This document shows, piece by piece, positions 19,083-26,435 of a stretch of 56,617 bases of DNA. The notes beneath the pieces were generated by a model. The model ran no database searches and was not told the DNA's origin. It saw nothing but the letters and a program-made list of their open reading frames with translations. Source of the stretch: an uncultured bacterium (lineage in GTDB: Bacteria; Bacillota; Clostridia; Lachnospirales; Lachnospiraceae); the NCBI GenBank assembly GCA_905215155.1, contig CAJMPJ010000019.1, positions 1 through 56,617 of the forward strand, written 5' to 3'. Positions within the stretch are counted from its first letter, which is position 1. The number at the start of each line of letters is the position of its first letter. The translations under genes and the position numbers were made by a program.

Positions 19083-19807
19083 GAGATCTAAAAAGCAGCA
19101 GAAGAAAAATAATAATAGCTATCGCGGCAGCAGTGGTTTTGCTGGGAGGTGCAGCTTTCCTGTCACTTCAGATCAAGGAAATTACAGTGACAGGCAATAA
19201 AAAATATACTTCCGAACAGATCGTCAATCTTTTGTTTAAAGACCGTTGGGACCGGAATGCGATTTTTTGTTTCTATAAGAACCGCTTTAAAGAACATGAG
19301 CAGATTCCTTTTGTGGAGGATTATAAAATCGTATTCCAAAGCCCGGTAAAAGTGGAAGTGATCGTCTATGAGAAATCTGTAGTAGGGTATGTTTCCTATA
19401 TGGGCAGCTATATGTATTTTGATAAAGACGGAATCATCGTAGAAAGCTCCAGCGGACAGCTGCCCGGCACTCCAAAGATTGTGGGGCTGGAGTATGGGCA
19501 TATTGCCCTGCACCAACCCCTGCCGGTGGAAAACAGCAGGATCTTTGATCAGATCCTGACATTGACCCAGCTGTTATCCACCCACGGAATTGCTGTGGAT
19601 CAGATCCAGTACGATTCCAAAGGGAATGCCACCCTGGTGATGGGAAGCATCAGAGTTTATCTGGGAAGCAATGATCAGATGAACGGAAAGGTCTCCGAGC
19701 TGAAGGATCAAATGCCCGTTTTATCAGGGCTTAAAGGGATTTTATATCTGGATACTTACGATGAGGCGAAAACTGTCACTTCTTATCGGTTTGTAAAGGA
19801 CAAATGA
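19079..19807 (+). CDS. ftsQ: Cell division protein FtsQ/DivIB
   Basis: This 242-residue bitopic protein has a short basic cytoplasmic tail, a transmembrane helix (about 10-30) and an extracytoplasmic POTRA domain starting IKEITVTGNKKYTSEQI, then the FtsQ domain. It forms the divisome activation complex with FtsL and DivIC. It overlaps murA by 4 bases (ATGA), which indicates translational coupling. Length and position are normal for Firmicute DivIB. Confidence 0.88.
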   Translation: MRDLKSSRRKIIIAIAAAVVLLGGAAFLSLQIKEITVTGNKKYTSEQIVNLLFKDRWDRNAIFCFYKNRFKEHEQIPFVEDYKIVFQSPVKVEVIVYEKSVVGYVSYMGSYMYFDKDGIIVESSSGQLPGTPKIVGLEYGHIALHQPLPVENSRIFDQILTLTQLLSTHGIAVDQIQYDSKGNATLVMGSIRVYLGSNDQMNGKVSELKDQMPVLSGLKGILYLDTYDEAKTVTSYRFVKDK

Positions 19808-19845
19808 ATTTACATAATTTGCAAGCAATTTTGTTTAAAAAATAG

Positions 19846-19874
19846 TTGATATTTTTGTTAAAATCAAATATTAT
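19846..19874 (+). promoter_or_regulatory. Sigma-A-type promoter of ftsZ
   Basis: TTGATA and TATTAT are spaced by exactly 17 bases in the 118-base AT-rich gap between ftsQ and ftsZ. ftsZ can therefore be expressed apart from the rest of the dcw cluster. Confidence 0.75.
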
Positions 19875-19925
19875 ATTAATTAGGTTTATAAAGTAAGCTG
19901 TTTATGGTTAAAGGAGGATATAATC

Positions 19926-21230
19926 TTGTTAGAGATTAAGATAAATGAGGCGGACAATGCCGCAAGAATTCTGGTTATCGGAGTAGGCGGTGCCGGAAAC
20001 AATGCGGTGAACCGCATGATCGATGAGAATATCGCTGGTGTGGAATTTCTTGGTATTAACACGGACAAGCAGGCACTGCAGTTTTGCAAGGCTCCAACTG
20101 CGATGCAGATCGGAGAAAAGCTGACCAAGGGGCTTGGTGCAGGTGCAAAGCCTGAGATGGGCGAAAAGGCAGCAGAGGAGAATGCGGACGAGCTGGCTCA
20201 GGCCATGAAGGGTGCCGATATGGTATTTGTTACCTGCGGTATGGGAGGCGGAACCGGGACCGGAGCGGCTCCTGTGGTTGCAAAGATCGCCAAGGACATG
20301 GGAATACTGACTGTCGGTGTTGTCACAAAGCCCTTCCGTTTTGAAGCAAGAACCCGTATGTCCAATGCAATTGCCGGTATTGAGCGGTTAAAAGAAAGTG
20401 TTGATACTTTAATTGTTATTCCAAACGACCGCCTTTTGGAGATCGTAGACAGACGCACAACCATGCCGGATGCACTTAAAAAAGCAGATGAAGTGCTTCA
20501 GCAGGCAGTTCAGGGGATTACCGACTTGATTAACGTGCCTGGACTTATCAACCTGGACTTTGCAGATGTTCAGACTGTTATGACAGACAAAGGCATTGCC
20601 CATATCGGTATCGGTCATGCAAAGGGTGATGAGAAAGCCCTGGAAGCTGTGAAACAGGCAGTTTCCAGTCCGCTGCTTGAAACAACCATTGAAGGCGCTT
20701 CCCACGTGATTATTAATATTTCTGGTGATATCAGCCTGATTGAGGCCAATGAAGCAGCAAGCTATGTACAGGAGATGGCAGGAGACGATGCGAACATCAT
20801 CTTTGGTGCCATGTATGATGAGAATGCCCAGGATGAAGCCAGCATCACCGTTATTGCTACGGGACTTGATATGCAGGCAGAGACACCGGTATCCAAGGTT
20901 ATGACCAATTTCTCCAATCCAAACTTTAAACAGCCAAAAGCAGCACAGAATCAGCCGGGGAACCAGGAAGCGGCAGCTACTGCAGCAACTCCTGGATATA
21001 ACCAGAACCTTAACCAGCACTACAACAACGGAAACTATTCTGCTCCTGCTTACAACAACAATCAGAATTATAACAATCAGGGCTATGCAGGTTCCAATTA
21101 TCAGAAGCCGAATTATAACGGACAGAATAATCCTCAGAGCACTCCGCAGCAAGGCGGACAGCCTTATCGTCCCACGGTGAATAAAGAAGTACAGATTAAC
21201 ATACCAGATTTTTTAAGAAATAAAAGATAA
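19926..21230 (+). CDS. ftsZ: Cell division GTPase FtsZ
   Basis: FtsZ is the tubulin-like GTPase that forms the Z ring. The 434-residue protein has the GTP-binding [13 protein letters not shown] segment, the tubulin signature GGGTGTG at residues 107-113 and the T7-loop NLDFADV. The C-terminal linker (about 320-418) is rich in Asn, Gln, Tyr and Pro, longer and more repetitive than usual. The end, [10 protein letters not shown], is the conserved tail that binds partners such as FtsA or SepF. The start is TTG with AAAGGAGG 8 bases upstream. ftsA is not adjacent. Confidence 0.98.
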   Translation: MLEIKINEADNAARILVIGVGGAGNNAVNRMIDENIAGVEFLGINTDKQALQFCKAPTAMQIGEKLTKGLGAGAKPEMGEKAAEENADELAQAMKGADMVFVTCGMGGGTGTGAAPVVAKIAKDMGILTVGVVTKPFRFEARTRMSNAIAGIERLKESVDTLIVIPNDRLLEIVDRRTTMPDALKKADEVLQQAVQGITDLINVPGLINLDFADVQTVMTDKGIAHIGIGHAKGDEKALEAVKQAVSSPLLETTIEGASHVIINISGDISLIEANEAASYVQEMAGDDANIIFGAMYDENAQDEASITVIATGLDMQAETPVSKVMTNFSNPNFKQPKAAQNQPGNQEAAATAATPGYNQNLNQHYNNGNYSAPAYNNNQNYNNQGYAGSNYQKPNYNGQNNPQSTPQQGGQPYRPTVNKEVQINIPDFLRNKR

Positions 21231-21250
21231 AGCATATTATGTTACATATC

Positions 21251-21280
21251 AGGCAGGTTCCGACGAACCTGCCTGTTTTG
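21251..21280 (+). terminator. Terminator of ftsZ
   Basis: The perfect 10-bp stem AGGCAGGTTC/GAACCTGCCT with loop CGAC is followed by GTTTTG. It lies 20 bases after the ftsZ stop. Confidence 0.85.
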
Positions 21281-21295
21281 GAAAGGAGTGACAGT

Positions 21296-21622
21296 ATGTC
21301 TGAAAAACAAAAGGATTGGGAGATCTCTGAGGATTATTACAACAATGGAGAGGAAGAACGGAATCTGTCCCTGGAGGATTTTATAACGGAATCAGATTTG
21401 GAACAAGGGGAAAAGCTGTCTTTTGATCCTGCTGATGAGAGATTGAAAAAAACCGTAGCTGATGTTCATAAAGTACTTACTCTGGCCCAGGAGGGAAAAA
21501 CCATAGCAGAAATTGTTGGGATCACCGGATTGGAAGAAGCATATGTATATAACATTCAGGTCTGTGCCCAGGGCTTTCGGGAGGACGATGAGATTGCCGT
21601 AGCTCACCTGGTGCTCGGATAG
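21296..21622 (+). CDS. Small acidic protein of unknown function
   Basis: I do not recognise this 108-residue protein. The first half is acidic and probably flexible. Residues about 58-95 (LKKTVADVHKVLTLAQEG, then KTIAEIVGITGLEEAYVYNI) read like a small helix-turn-helix-type helical domain. It starts at an ATG with GAAAGGAG 7 bases upstream. An upstream in-frame ATG at 21239 would have to read through the ftsZ terminator and was rejected. It lies 13 bases before the next gene and is likely cotranscribed with it. Confidence 0.7.
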   Translation: MSEKQKDWEISEDYYNNGEEERNLSLEDFITESDLEQGEKLSFDPADERLKKTVADVHKVLTLAQEGKTIAEIVGITGLEEAYVYNIQVCAQGFREDDEIAVAHLVLG

Positions 21623-21635
21623 GAGGATAATTGTC

Positions 21636-22631
21636 ATGAAGAGAAAGATTTGTCCGATTTGCGATCTTCCGGTCAATGAAGTGAACTACTGCAGACAGTG
21701 TAAGAAGGTGATACGCCGGCCTGTTTTATGGGAAGTTAATTATTATTTAAATGAAAAGCGGCCGGAAAATGAAAATTCCAGATCTGTGCCGCCCTGGACT
21801 GGAACGCAAGGCGGTGCAGCAATACCTGGCCGGACTGCTGCGCAAAGCCCCACAACCATACCGGATTCTTCAGGCCATGAGCGGAAAGCACAGAAAAGGA
21901 AATTTCACATACCTATAGCAGGGCTTGCCACTTTGTTTTTTGTAATTGCAGGAGCAGCTCCCGATGTGATGAGGAAGGCAGATCAGATTCTGGACCGTAA
22001 TATCAGCTATGAAACGGCAGCACCATCGGAAGATCCCGGCATTGCTCCCCTCTCGGAAGAAAAAGTCATTGCTGACGGCATCCCATGCGACGGATATACT
22101 CATTTTCCTGTAGACGGAAAGACCATTGCAGATGGTATGGGTCAATACATAAATGAAAACAACTATGGATATCAGCTTATGCCGGAAGACTTTTATTCGG
22201 ATAACTACCAGTTAGAGCTGGAAGATGGCTGGGTATCCTATTATGAGACCTTTATGGGTTATTACCTGGAAGATGAAAAGACCAGCCAGTTAAATCCGGA
22301 AGAGGAAGGATATGTTTACCAGTATGTGGAAGTGAATTATGATACTGGAACCGGTGAGATGCATGATTACATTTCTTCCATGAATAATGAGGAAGCTTGT
22401 CTGGATTATCTGGAACATTTCTTTGAGCTTACGGAGACCGCTGGTGGTGTCTCCAAAGAGGAAAGCAGTCTTCCAATTCTGATGGAAAGGATACGAGCCG
22501 GACTTACCCAGGGAGATATGGTGGATCTTGCGGAGGGAATGTTCCGGGTCTCTGTTTACCGGGAGGGAGATATGGTTCGTGCCGCTGTTTCTTTTCATGA
22601 CTTTCCATCGTCGGAAAACAACGAATTGTGA
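21636..22631 (+). CDS. Zinc-ribbon membrane protein of unknown function
   Basis: This 331-residue protein begins with a four-cysteine zinc-ribbon pattern (CPIC at residues 6-9 and CRQC at 19-22). A Pro/Ser/Thr-rich linker follows, then one predicted transmembrane helix (about 90-108) and an acidic extracytoplasmic C-terminal domain of about 215 residues rich in Tyr, Glu and Asp. The architecture, cytoplasmic zinc ribbon plus single TM plus outside domain, is common among uncharacterised Clostridial proteins. No catalytic motif was recognised. The RBS is AGGAGGAT. A link to division is suggested only by its position after ftsZ. Confidence 0.75.
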   Translation: MKRKICPICDLPVNEVNYCRQCKKVIRRPVLWEVNYYLNEKRPENENSRSVPPWTGTQGGAAIPGRTAAQSPTTIPDSSGHERKAQKRKFHIPIAGLATLFFVIAGAAPDVMRKADQILDRNISYETAAPSEDPGIAPLSEEKVIADGIPCDGYTHFPVDGKTIADGMGQYINENNYGYQLMPEDFYSDNYQLELEDGWVSYYETFMGYYLEDEKTSQLNPEEEGYVYQYVEVNYDTGTGEMHDYISSMNNEEACLDYLEHFFELTETAGGVSKEESSLPILMERIRAGLTQGDMVDLAEGMFRVSVYREGDMVRAAVSFHDFPSSENNEL

Positions 22632-22660
22632 CCATTTTACGAAAAACTGTTGGTTTTTGA

Positions 22661-22689
22661 TTGACATAAGATCTTAGATCTGATATAAT
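22661..22689 (+). promoter_or_regulatory. Consensus sigma-A promoter of the riboswitch-hflKC unit
   Basis: TTGACA and TATAAT match the consensus exactly, with 17 bases between them. The expected transcription start, near 22696, is a few bases before the riboswitch. Confidence 0.9.
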
Positions 22690-22698
22690 CATGCCAAT

Positions 22699-22797
22699 CG
22701 TAAAAGGGAGTAGCTGCCAGCGTTGAGCTGGATAAGATTGCGTCAAAACGGTAAAGCGATTTATCCGCATCCTTATGAAATGTGCAAGACTTTTATT
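22699..22797 (+). ncRNA. Probable yybP-ykoY (Mn2+) riboswitch aptamer
   Basis: The leader carries the conserved pieces of the manganese-sensing yybP-ykoY family in the right order. These are AAAGGGAGTAGC at 22703, a CCAGC/GCTGG hairpin, GCGTCAA at 22740, a P3-type stem ATAAgATTG/CGATTTAT, a small GCAT/ATGTGC hairpin, and GCAAGAC at 22784. P1 can form between 22700-22706 and 22790-22796 (GTAAAAG with CTTTTAT). The 3' strand of P1 is shared with the terminator that follows, so Mn2+ binding should prevent termination and switch the operon on. A covariance-model search would settle this. Confidence 0.8.
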
Positions 22798-22831
22798 GAT
22801 GCCCTAAGAGGTGTCAGTAAGAGTCTTTTTT
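22786..22831 (+). terminator. Riboswitch-controlled terminator
   Basis: AAGACT (22786-22791) pairs with AGTCTT (22822-22827), and inner TGATGCC pairs with GGTGTCA. Six T follow. Its 5' arm overlaps the 3' strand of the aptamer P1, so aptamer and terminator exclude each other. Confidence 0.8.
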
Positions 22832-22884
22832 ATTTCCTTTACGAGAGCATAAAATAAAGGGTAGGTAAAGAAAGGAGCCGTATT

Positions 22885-23874
22885 ATGGAAACAATGGATT
22901 CCCAAAAGAATGAGGTTTTGAAAAAGTTGAAAAGGATTTTGAAGAAATCAGGAATCGCAGCTGTTCTTATTGTGGCTATTCCGGTTATCGGTTTTGGGTC
23001 ATTATACAATATTCAGGAGCAGGAACAGGCTGTAGTGACTACCTTGGGAAAAGCAAGAACGGTAGCAGAGCCGGGACTTCATTTTAAGATTCCGTTTGTC
23101 CAAAGTGTTAAAAAGGTCAATACCACGATCCAGGGATTTGCAATCGGCTATGATCCCAACGACAATGAAAGCAAGGAAGAAGACTCTTTGATGATTACAA
23201 AGGATTATAACTTTGTAAATGTGGATTTTTTCGTAGAGTATAAGGTGGCAGACCCGGTAAGGGCCGTTTATGAGTCGGAAGATCCTTTAAAGGTTTTGCA
23301 GAGCATTACCAAAAGCTGCATCCGCACGGTGATCGGAAGCTATGATGTGGATTCGGTGCTGACTACAGGGAAGAATGAAATCCAGTCAAAGATCAAGCAG
23401 ATGATCATGGAAAAGCTGGAAGGGCACGACATTGGCCTGACGGTCGTAAACGTGACCATTCAGGACTCCGAGCCGCCGACAAAAGAGGTCATGGAAGCCT
23501 TTAAAGCGGTAGAAACCGCAAAGCAGGGAAAGGAAACGGCCATCAATAACGCCAACAAGTACCGGAATGAAAAGCTGCCTGAGGCAACTGCCCAGACCGA
23601 TAAGATATTGCAGGAGGCAGAATCCACGAAAGCGAAAAGAATCAATGAAGCCAATGCGGAGGTTGCCAAATTTAACGCCATGTATATCGAGTATCAGAAG
23701 AATCCCGAAGTAACCAAAAAACGAATGTTTTATGAAACCATGGAAAAGGTACTGCCGGATATGAAGGTGATTATAGACGGGACGGATAAGACCAGTACGA
23801 TATTACCCCTTGACAGCTTTACCGGAGCCAGCGGGGATGGTAAAACCAATGGAGAAAAGGAGAAAACGGAATGA
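22885..23874 (+). CDS. hflK: SPFH/Band 7 protein, HflK-like
   Basis: This 329-residue protein has a short cytoplasmic N-terminus, one transmembrane helix (about 24-43) and an SPFH/Band 7 domain starting IQEQEQAVVTTLGKARTVAEPGLHFKIPF. A long charged, coiled-coil-prone region (about 200-265) follows. In E. coli HflK and HflC form a membrane cage around the FtsH protease. The ATG at 22885 has an AAAGGAG site. It overlaps the next gene by 4 bases. The control by a probable Mn2+ riboswitch is unusual. FtsH partnership here is inferred from the family only. Confidence 0.85.
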   Translation: METMDSQKNEVLKKLKRILKKSGIAAVLIVAIPVIGFGSLYNIQEQEQAVVTTLGKARTVAEPGLHFKIPFVQSVKKVNTTIQGFAIGYDPNDNESKEEDSLMITKDYNFVNVDFFVEYKVADPVRAVYESEDPLKVLQSITKSCIRTVIGSYDVDSVLTTGKNEIQSKIKQMIMEKLEGHDIGLTVVNVTIQDSEPPTKEVMEAFKAVETAKQGKETAINNANKYRNEKLPEATAQTDKILQEAESTKAKRINEANAEVAKFNAMYIEYQKNPEVTKKRMFYETMEKVLPDMKVIIDGTDKTSTILPLDSFTGASGDGKTNGEKEKTE

Positions 23875-24743
23875 GAAAAAGATTAAAAAAAGCGGCTTTG
23901 GCGTTTGCAGCATTGGCAGTGGTAATCGTATTATTGGGCTGTGTTGTAATTACAAATGAAAATGAATATAAATTGATCCGTCAGTTCGGACGTGTGGAAC
24001 GGGTGATTGGAACCGCCGGTTTATCCATGAAGCTTCCATTTATTCAGACGGCGGATACCCTTCCCAGGCAGATCCTGATTTATGATCTGGCAGCATCGGA
24101 TGTAATCACCAAGGATAAAAAGACCATGCTAAGCGACAGCTATGTGTTATGGCGGATCGAAGATCCTTTGAAGTTTGCCCAGTCCTTAAATTCCTCCATT
24201 ACCAATGCGGAGGCAAGAATTGATACTGTGGTATATAACTCCGTAAAGAACGTCATAAGCAGCATGAGCCAGAATGATGTGATCAGCAGCCGGGATGAAG
24301 AACTTTCTCAGGCAATCATGAATAACGTAGGCGAAAATATGGTCCAGTACGGCATCAAGCTTCTGGCTGTGGAAACCAAACGTCTTGATCTTCCGGTGGA
24401 CAATAAGGCTGCCGTCTATGAGCGGATGATATCCGAGCGTGATAAGATTGCCGCTACCTATACGGCAGAGGGTCAGGCGGAGGCTAAGAAAATACAAAAT
24501 ACAACAGACAGGGAAATTGCAATCAGCATTTCAGATGCCCAGGCCCAGGCGGCGACCATAACGGCAGAAGGCGAAGCAGAGTACATGAGAATCCTGGCTG
24601 AATCCTATAATGATGCTCAGAAAGCCGATTTTTATTCCTTTGTCCGTTCTCTGGAAGCAGCCAGAAATTCCCTGACCGGGAAAAATAATACCTTGATTCT
24701 GCCGGGAAATTCTCCGCTGGCGCAGATATTTACCGCTCGTTGA
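23871..24743 (+). CDS. hflC: SPFH/Band 7 protein, HflC-like
   Basis: This 290-residue SPFH protein has an N-terminal membrane helix (about 7-26) and a Band 7 domain that starts ITNENEYKLIRQFGRVERV. The segment AEGQAEAKKIQNTTDREIA is typical of HflC. It overlaps the HflK-like gene by 4 bases, so the pair is translated together and most likely forms a hetero-oligomeric membrane complex. There is no ftsH in the window. Confidence 0.87.
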   Translation: MRKRLKKAALAFAALAVVIVLLGCVVITNENEYKLIRQFGRVERVIGTAGLSMKLPFIQTADTLPRQILIYDLAASDVITKDKKTMLSDSYVLWRIEDPLKFAQSLNSSITNAEARIDTVVYNSVKNVISSMSQNDVISSRDEELSQAIMNNVGENMVQYGIKLLAVETKRLDLPVDNKAAVYERMISERDKIAATYTAEGQAEAKKIQNTTDREIAISISDAQAQAATITAEGEAEYMRILAESYNDAQKADFYSFVRSLEAARNSLTGKNNTLILPGNSPLAQIFTAR

Positions 24744-24761
24744 TTTACCGGCCGTAAATGG

Positions 24762-24790
24762 TTGCAGGAACGAATTTTTTGTGGTAAAGT
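24762..24790 (+). promoter_or_regulatory. Candidate promoter of metF
   Basis: TTGCAG and TAAAGT are separated by 17 bases in the 87-base gap before metF. The 5' leader that follows is too short for a SAM, T-box or B12 riboswitch. Confidence 0.45.
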
Positions 24791-24830
24791 GTTAAAAGAT
24801 AAAAGAAGCGAAAGATAGGAGATAGACAGC

Positions 24831-25688
24831 ATGAAGATAAAAGACATTTTGAGCCAGGGAAAGCCGACGTTGTCTTTTGAAGTATTTCCCCCGAAGACAG
24901 AGGATAAGTACGAATCTGTGGAACGGGCAGCGGCAGAGATCGCCAAACTGAATCCGGCATTCATGAGTGTCACATACGGAGCCGGCGGAGGCACCAGCAA
25001 ATATACGGTTGATATCGCCTCGGCACTTCATCATGAATATCACGTTACAGCTCTGGCTCATTTGACCTGTGTATCTTCTACGAAAGAAAAGGTGCGGGAG
25101 GTTCTTCATGACCTGAAAGAAGCCGGGATCGAGAATGTGCTGGCTCTTCGCGGAGATATTCCTCCCAATGGACTGATTTCCAGGGAATACAGCTATGCAT
25201 CAGAATTGATCCGGGAGATAAAGGAAGCGGGAGACTTTTGCATCGGTGCCGCCTGCTATCCGGAGGGCCACGTGGAATCAGCCAGCAAAACCATTGATAT
25301 GGATTACTTAAAGCAGAAGGTGGAAGCAGGCTGTGATTTTGTAACCACTCAGATGTTTTTTGATAATAATATACTATACAATTACTTATACCGCATCAGG
25401 GAAAAGGGAATTACCGTACCCGTGGTTGCGGGGATCATGCCTGTAACCAATGTCAGACAGATCATTCGCAGCTGTCAGCTGTCAGGAACCTATCTGCCCT
25501 CCCGTTTCAAAGCCATTGTTGACCGGTTTGGAGATAATCCTGCGGCGATGAAGCAGGCGGGAATTGCTTATGCCACGGAACAGATCATTGACCTGATTGC
25601 AAACGGCGTGAATGCCATTCATGTGTATTCCATGAACAAACCGGATGTGGCATTAAAAATCAAGGAAAATTTATCTGAAATATTGTAA
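24831..25688 (+). CDS. metF: Methylenetetrahydrofolate reductase
   Basis: MetF reduces 5,10-methylene-THF to 5-methyl-THF, the methyl donor for methionine synthase. In some anaerobes it also works in the Wood-Ljungdahl pathway. The 285-residue TIM-barrel protein shows SFEVFPPKTEDK at the start (catalytic glutamate), SVTYGAGG, LALRGD and DFVTTQMFFD. Length fits bacterial MetF. The RBS is AGGAG. The next two genes concern methionine synthase, which supports the methionine role. Confidence 0.95.
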   Translation: MKIKDILSQGKPTLSFEVFPPKTEDKYESVERAAAEIAKLNPAFMSVTYGAGGGTSKYTVDIASALHHEYHVTALAHLTCVSSTKEKVREVLHDLKEAGIENVLALRGDIPPNGLISREYSYASELIREIKEAGDFCIGAACYPEGHVESASKTIDMDYLKQKVEAGCDFVTTQMFFDNNILYNYLYRIREKGITVPVVAGIMPVTNVRQIIRSCQLSGTYLPSRFKAIVDRFGDNPAAMKQAGIAYATEQIIDLIANGVNAIHVYSMNKPDVALKIKENLSEIL

Positions 25689-25701
25689 TGGATTTAAATC
25701 A

Positions 25702-25737
25702 GGGTTCGGCGCCTTTGCAGGGCCGGACCCGTTTTTT
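25702..25737 (+). terminator. Terminator after metF
   Basis: The 9-bp stem GGGTTCGGC/GCCGGACCC (one T-G pair) is followed by GTTTTTTAG. It lies between metF and the activation-domain gene, so read-through is probably partial within the methionine cluster. Confidence 0.85.
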
Positions 25738-25763
25738 AGAATTGCAGAGAGGGAGGGAAGGCC

Positions 25764-26408
25764 ATGGAAATCAGCCGTAAGGAGGTTCGGCGGTATTTAG
25801 GGTATGGGATACAGGAAGGCGATGATACCGTCAATGCTCTGATTGAAGCGTGCATCTGTGAACTTTTGGAGGCTGCTTCTCCCAAATGCGTCAGCCGGGC
25901 ATATCCCCTAAAACTGCTTCCGGATCATGGAATTGATTTTACGGTCTTTCAGACCAAGAGCCAAAACCTAAGCAAAAATCTGGCAGACTGCGATCAGGTG
26001 ATTTTATTTGCCGCCACTTTGGGGACCGGTGTGGATGTGCTTCTTCATAAATACACCAAGCTCCAGATGAGCAAAGCGGTTACCATGCAGGCAGCAGCAG
26101 CGGCCATGATCGAAGAATTTTGTGATGAAGAAAACGGGAAATTAAAACAGGAGTACGAAGCGGCGGGTCTTTATTTAAGACCTAGATTCAGCCCCGGATA
26201 CGGAGATTTTTCTCTGGAATGCCAGCGGGACATCACTGCCGTTTTGGAAACAGCAAAACGGGTGGGCATCATGCTTACGGACAGTCTTTTGATGACACCG
26301 TCAAAATCGGTGACAGCGGTGATCGGTGTGAGCACAAAGCCTTACCGGTGCGAGGAAAAAGGGTGTGAATCCTGTAGAAAAACAGACTGCGCATACCGTA
26401 GAAATTAA
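25764..26408 (+). CDS. Stand-alone B12-dependent methionine synthase activation domain protein
   Basis: This 214-residue protein corresponds to the C-terminal activation domain of MetH, which binds S-adenosylmethionine for reductive re-methylation of inactive cob(II)alamin. The key signature RPRFSPGYGDFSLECQ, with the conserved Arg and PGYG, is present. A Cys-rich tail (CEEKGCESCRKTDC) follows. The MetH encoded just downstream lacks this domain, so the two should work as a split enzyme. The start at 25764 has GGAGGG upstream. The gap to the metH start is 27 bases. Confidence 0.88.
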   Translation: MEISRKEVRRYLGYGIQEGDDTVNALIEACICELLEAASPKCVSRAYPLKLLPDHGIDFTVFQTKSQNLSKNLADCDQVILFAATLGTGVDVLLHKYTKLQMSKAVTMQAAAAAMIEEFCDEENGKLKQEYEAAGLYLRPRFSPGYGDFSLECQRDITAVLETAKRVGIMLTDSLLMTPSKSVTAVIGVSTKPYRCEEKGCESCRKTDCAYRRN

Positions 26409-26435
26409 AAGTTACAGATGCAGATGGAGGAATGT

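Noticed and set aside
20409..21152. 247-codon open frame on the minus strand within ftsZ
   Set aside because: It mirrors ftsZ codons, has no ribosome binding site and an implausible composition; ftsZ is unambiguous.
24744..24830. SAM, T-box or B12 riboswitch before metF
   Set aside because: The gap is only 87 bases and none of the conserved motifs is present.
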